This document shows positions 53,898 through 56,361 of a stretch of 56,361 nt of DNA, in pieces. The translations under genes and the position numbers were made by a program. The stretch is from NCBI RefSeq assembly GCF_005281615.1, contig NZ_SZZM01000002.1, positions 1,052,724 to 1,109,084 of the forward strand, in the 5' to 3' direction. Numbering within the stretch: position 1 is the first letter of the stretch; each line of letters opens with the position of its first letter. The notes beneath the pieces were generated by a model that was not told the DNA's origin, did not search any database, and was given only the letters and a program-made list of their open reading frames with translations. The stretch comes from Rhodoligotrophos defluvii (lineage in GTDB: Bacteria > Pseudomonadota > Alphaproteobacteria > Rhizobiales > Im1).

Positions 53898-53957
53898 GAC
53901 GCGACGCTCTATCACGGGTCACGGCACCACGCAGCGGTAAAGCGAGGAGCACGGGGT

Positions 53958-54422
53958 GTGATCGACACCTTTCCCCTCATGGACCTGGCCTTCGAGGCAG
54001 CACAAGAGGCAGCCGCCGATGGCGAGGTTCCCGTCGGCGCCGTCATCGCGGGGCCGGACAGACAGGTGCTCGCCGTGGCCAGAAATCGTACTCTGGCCTG
54101 GCGCGACCCGACGGCACATGCGGAAATCCTCGCGATTCGAGAGGCATGCAGCCGTCTGGGGTCGGAGCGTCTCGTCGGGTGTGATCTCTTCGTCACGCTC
54201 GAGCCCTGCGCAATGTGTGCCGCTGCCATCTCCTTTGCACGAATTCGCCGTGTTTATTTCGGAGCAGAGGACGAGAGGATGGGCGGGATAGAACACGGAC
54301 CGCGCCTGTTCAGCCAGCCTACGTGCCATCACCGGCCCGAGGTTTACGGCGGAATCGGTGCGGATCGCGCTCGTGATCTCCTTCAGCGCTTCTTCCACGA
54401 GCGCAGGCGTTCCCGGCAATAG
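53958..54422 (+). CDS. tadA: tRNA-specific adenosine deaminase TadA
   Basis: The 154-residue deaminase changes A34 to inosine in tRNA-Arg(ACG). The zinc site is His54-Ala-Glu56 (TAHAEILAIREA) and Cys84/Cys87 (TLEPCAMCAAA). The start region EVPVGAVIAGPDRQVLAVAR is typical. I choose the GTG at 53958 because GAGGAG lies 8 bp upstream; an ATG at 53979 would also fit the family length. It diverges from the rluB-type gene. Confidence 0.96.
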   Translation: MIDTFPLMDLAFEAAQEAAADGEVPVGAVIAGPDRQVLAVARNRTLAWRDPTAHAEILAIREACSRLGSERLVGCDLFVTLEPCAMCAAAISFARIRRVYFGAEDERMGGIEHGPRLFSQPTCHHRPEVYGGIGADRARDLLQRFFHERRRSRQ

Positions 54423-54615
54423 CATTGCAACGGTTCGGTCGGCCCGTTCGGCTGCAAGGAAATACACGTAAAAATTGCTTATATGAAAAATGCACCAATT
54501 ATTATATTCGACCGGACTATGTTGGGTTCTATGACGGGAGCCGAGCAGCTCCCCGCATGGTCACGGGCAGTCCTGCGACGGGGCAATCTCCGGCGTCTTA
54601 ATAGGTGAGTGCGAG

Positions 54616-56361
54616 ATGGCAAAGAGTACAAGGCCAGCGCAGATACTGAGCTCGTTGAAGTCGTGGCTGTTCATTGCGGCATTTTTCAGTTTTTGCATTA
54701 ATATTCTTGTCCTGATTTCTCCGATATACAGCTATCAGGTCTTCGATCGTGTTCTTACAAGTTCGCATCTGGACACGTTGTTCTATCTGACTATCGCAGC
54801 TTGTTTTGCCTTCGGGATCATGAGCGTGGTCGATAGCCTCAGAACCTGCCTGCTGACGCGGGTGGGCACCCGGTTCGAGCGCGAGATCGCTCCCGAGCTG
54901 GTGCAAGTGGCGGTTGACAGCGCCACCACTGCGAAGCCTTCGGGGATCCAGCCGCTGCGCGAGCTGGCGCAGATCCGCAATTTCGTCGGCGGTCCCCTGA
55001 TCGCGCCACTGTTTGATGCACCATGGACGCCATTCTTCACGATCGTCCTGTGGATCGTGCATCCCTGGCTCGGCATGCTCACCCTGTTCTTCGCATGCGT
55101 CCTGTTCGGCCTGGCCTTGGCCAACCACCGCATGCAGCGCGTGCCGTCCATGGCAGCCTCTGCTCACCTCGCTTCCGCTTACCGCCTCGCTGAGTCTGCC
55201 GTACGCCACGCAGAGACGGTTCAGGCCATGGGCCTCTTTCCAAACCTCATGGCGCGCTGGCGGGCGAGCGCCGAAGGCGCCCTGCATGTGCAGGAGCAAG
55301 CCGCCGACCGGGGCGCGATCATCAACGGCATCTCGAAATTCGTGCGCCTGGTCGCGCAAATCCTCATTCTCGGGATGGGTGCTTATCTGGTGGTCACGGG
55401 CCAGATGACGGGCGGCGGCATGATTGCCGGGTCCATGATCCTGGCGCGCGCCCTCATGCCCGTCGAGCAGTCGATTGCGGCATGGCGCCAGTTCATCTCG
55501 GCGCGGCAAGCCTTTCAGACCATCAAGAAAGCGTTCGAGGAGGCGCCGGCCGAGAAGCCCAATACCCAGCTGCCAGCGCCGACTGGCCGGATCGATTTGG
55601 AGAATGTGGTCTTCCAGCCCAATCCGAGCTTCCCGCCGATCATCAAGGGCGTGTCGCTCACCGTTTATGCCGGCGAAATGCTGGGCATCATCGGTCCCTC
55701 CGCATCCGGCAAGAGCACCATCTCCAAGCTGATGATTGGCATTCTGAAGCCAACCATGGGGAGCGTCCGCTACGATGGGGCAGATCTCAACCAGTGGCGG
55801 CACGAGGACATCGGCCGCTATATCGGCTATCTCCCGCAGGTGGTGGATCTGTTCACCGGAACGGTGGCCGAGAACATCGCGCGGATGGGCGCGCCCGATT
55901 CCCAGAGGGTCGTGGAGGCGGCGAGGATCGCCGGCGTGCACGACCTTATCCTGCGGCTGCCTGCGGGATATGACACGCCGGTCGGCGAGGGCGGAGTTCA
56001 GCTTTCGGGTGGTCAGCGTCAGCGGGTCGGCCTTGCCCGGGCGCTCTTCGGAGGCCCGAAAATCCTGCTGCTCGATGAGCCCAACGCCAACCTCGATGCC
56101 GAAGGCGAGAATGTGCTCATCAATTCTCTGAAACAGCTCAAGACGCTCGGCGTCACCATCATCGTCGTGGCACACCGGCCTGTGATCCTGCAGCCGGCGG
56201 ACCGGCTGATGGTGATGGCCGATGGGCAGCTGGCCATGATCGGACCGCGTGACGAGGTCATGGCCCGCATCAGCGGCGCGCCGCCGCGCCCTGCACCGGC
56301 GCCTGGGCCAGCCGTGGCCCCGGTGCACGCCGTCGCCCCGGCCCAGGCGGCTGGCCCCGGG
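54616..56361 (+). CDS. Type I secretion ABC transporter (PrtD/HlyB-type), open at window end
   Basis: 582 codons are visible and the frame does not stop before the window ends. An N-terminal membrane domain with about six helices (SPIYSYQVFDRVLTSSHLDT and following) is fused to an ATPase. The ATPase has Walker A GPSASGKST (361-369), signature LSGGQRQRVGLARAL and Walker B ILLLDEPNANLD. It lacks an N-terminal peptidase domain, as in PrtD. From residue 553 a Pro/Ala-rich tail begins. It should pair with a membrane fusion protein and TolC-like channel to export an RTX-type protein, with the partner gene expected just beyond the window. GGTGAG lies 6 bp before the ATG, in AT-rich DNA. Confidence 0.93.
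   Translation, partial: MAKSTRPAQILSSLKSWLFIAAFFSFCINILVLISPIYSYQVFDRVLTSSHLDTLFYLTIAACFAFGIMSVVDSLRTCLLTRVGTRFEREIAPELVQVAVDSATTAKPSGIQPLRELAQIRNFVGGPLIAPLFDAPWTPFFTIVLWIVHPWLGMLTLFFACVLFGLALANHRMQRVPSMAASAHLASAYRLAESAVRHAETVQAMGLFPNLMARWRASAEGALHVQEQAADRGAIINGISKFVRLVAQILILGMGAYLVVTGQMTGGGMIAGSMILARALMPVEQSIAAWRQFISARQAFQTIKKAFEEAPAEKPNTQLPAPTGRIDLENVVFQPNPSFPPIIKGVSLTVYAGEMLGIIGPSASGKSTISKLMIGILKPTMGSVRYDGADLNQWRHEDIGRYIGYLPQVVDLFTGTVAENIARMGAPDSQRVVEAARIAGVHDLILRLPAGYDTPVGEGGVQLSGGQRQRVGLARALFGGPKILLLDEPNANLDAEGENVLINSLKQLKTLGVTIIVVAHRPVILQPADRLMVMADGQLAMIGPRDEVMARISGAPPRPAPAPGPAVAPVHAVAPAQAAGPG

Noticed and set aside
1-56361. CRISPR arrays or insertion sequences
   Set aside because: No regularly spaced repeats, Cas genes, transposase genes or terminal inverted repeats of IS type were seen.

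Overview
This 56.4 kb, GC-rich window looks like the chromosome of an alphaproteobacterium, most likely of the order Hyphomicrobiales (Rhizobiales). The reasons are the gene families present (HWE/HisKA_2 histidine kinases, DUF6894, DUF3618 and holin-X envelope proteins, DUF1326/DUF2182, the prkA-yeaH-spoVR cluster), GGAAC-N17-GTT promoters of the alphaproteobacterial EcfG type, and a small palindromic repeat that I recall as common in rhizobial intergenic DNA. All assignments come from reading the sequence; no database search was possible.

Layout. 1-4.9 kb: the 5' part of a large minus-strand autotransporter, a gene-poor stretch with palindromic repeats, and four small proteins (one acidic and secreted, one a 40-residue membrane protein). 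4.9-10.2 kb: an orphan RadC-like JAB protein, a secreted serine hydrolase, a PAS-PAS-HWE kinase, a DUF6894 protein, and a soluble HisKA_2 kinase followed by a Crp/Fnr regulator. 10.3-16.3 kb: stress and envelope genes: a GlsB-like membrane protein, a four-gene operon (24-residue microprotein, Ala/Gly/Ser/Thr-rich protein, holin-X-like, DUF3618-like), an aldo/keto reductase, a cold-shock protein, a VOC protein and a short membrane protein. 16.3-24.3 kb: a proline-racemase-superfamily enzyme with both catalytic Cys replaced, an adenylate cyclase, a predicted arsenic operon (arsR, Cys-tailed flavoprotein, MFS exporter) and a DUF1326-DUF2182 metal-type pair. 24.3-34.5 kb: tRNA-Asn, a small membrane protein, an unrecognised 1498-residue modular protein (24905-29401), then the prkA-yeaH-spoVR stress operon. 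34.7-41.5 kb: a PhyH-type oxygenase, a 2'-5' RNA ligase-like protein, tRNA-Val, gph, and a gabD-rpiA-VOC-gor operon. 41.5-56.4 kb: small His-rich proteins, the ileS-lspA-lipoprotein-M16-M16-mutL run, rsmD/rluB divergent from tadA, and a type I secretion ABC transporter that is open at the window edge.

How the parts fit. The general stress response seems to be one thread: four GGAAC-N17-GTT sites lie at plausible distances upstream of the HWE kinase, the DUF6894 gene, the envelope-protein operon and the prkA operon. Metal or metalloid handling is a second thread (ars operon, DUF1326/DUF2182, His-rich small proteins). Housekeeping genes (ileS, lspA, mutL, rsmD, rluB, tadA, rpiA, gph) mark the right half as conserved chromosome. 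The most novel item is the 1498-residue protein, which carries four copies of a short F-x-x-[IL]-D-x-x-[TS] signature and a central hydrophobic segment, like a secreted effector or polymorphic toxin, with no family I can name.
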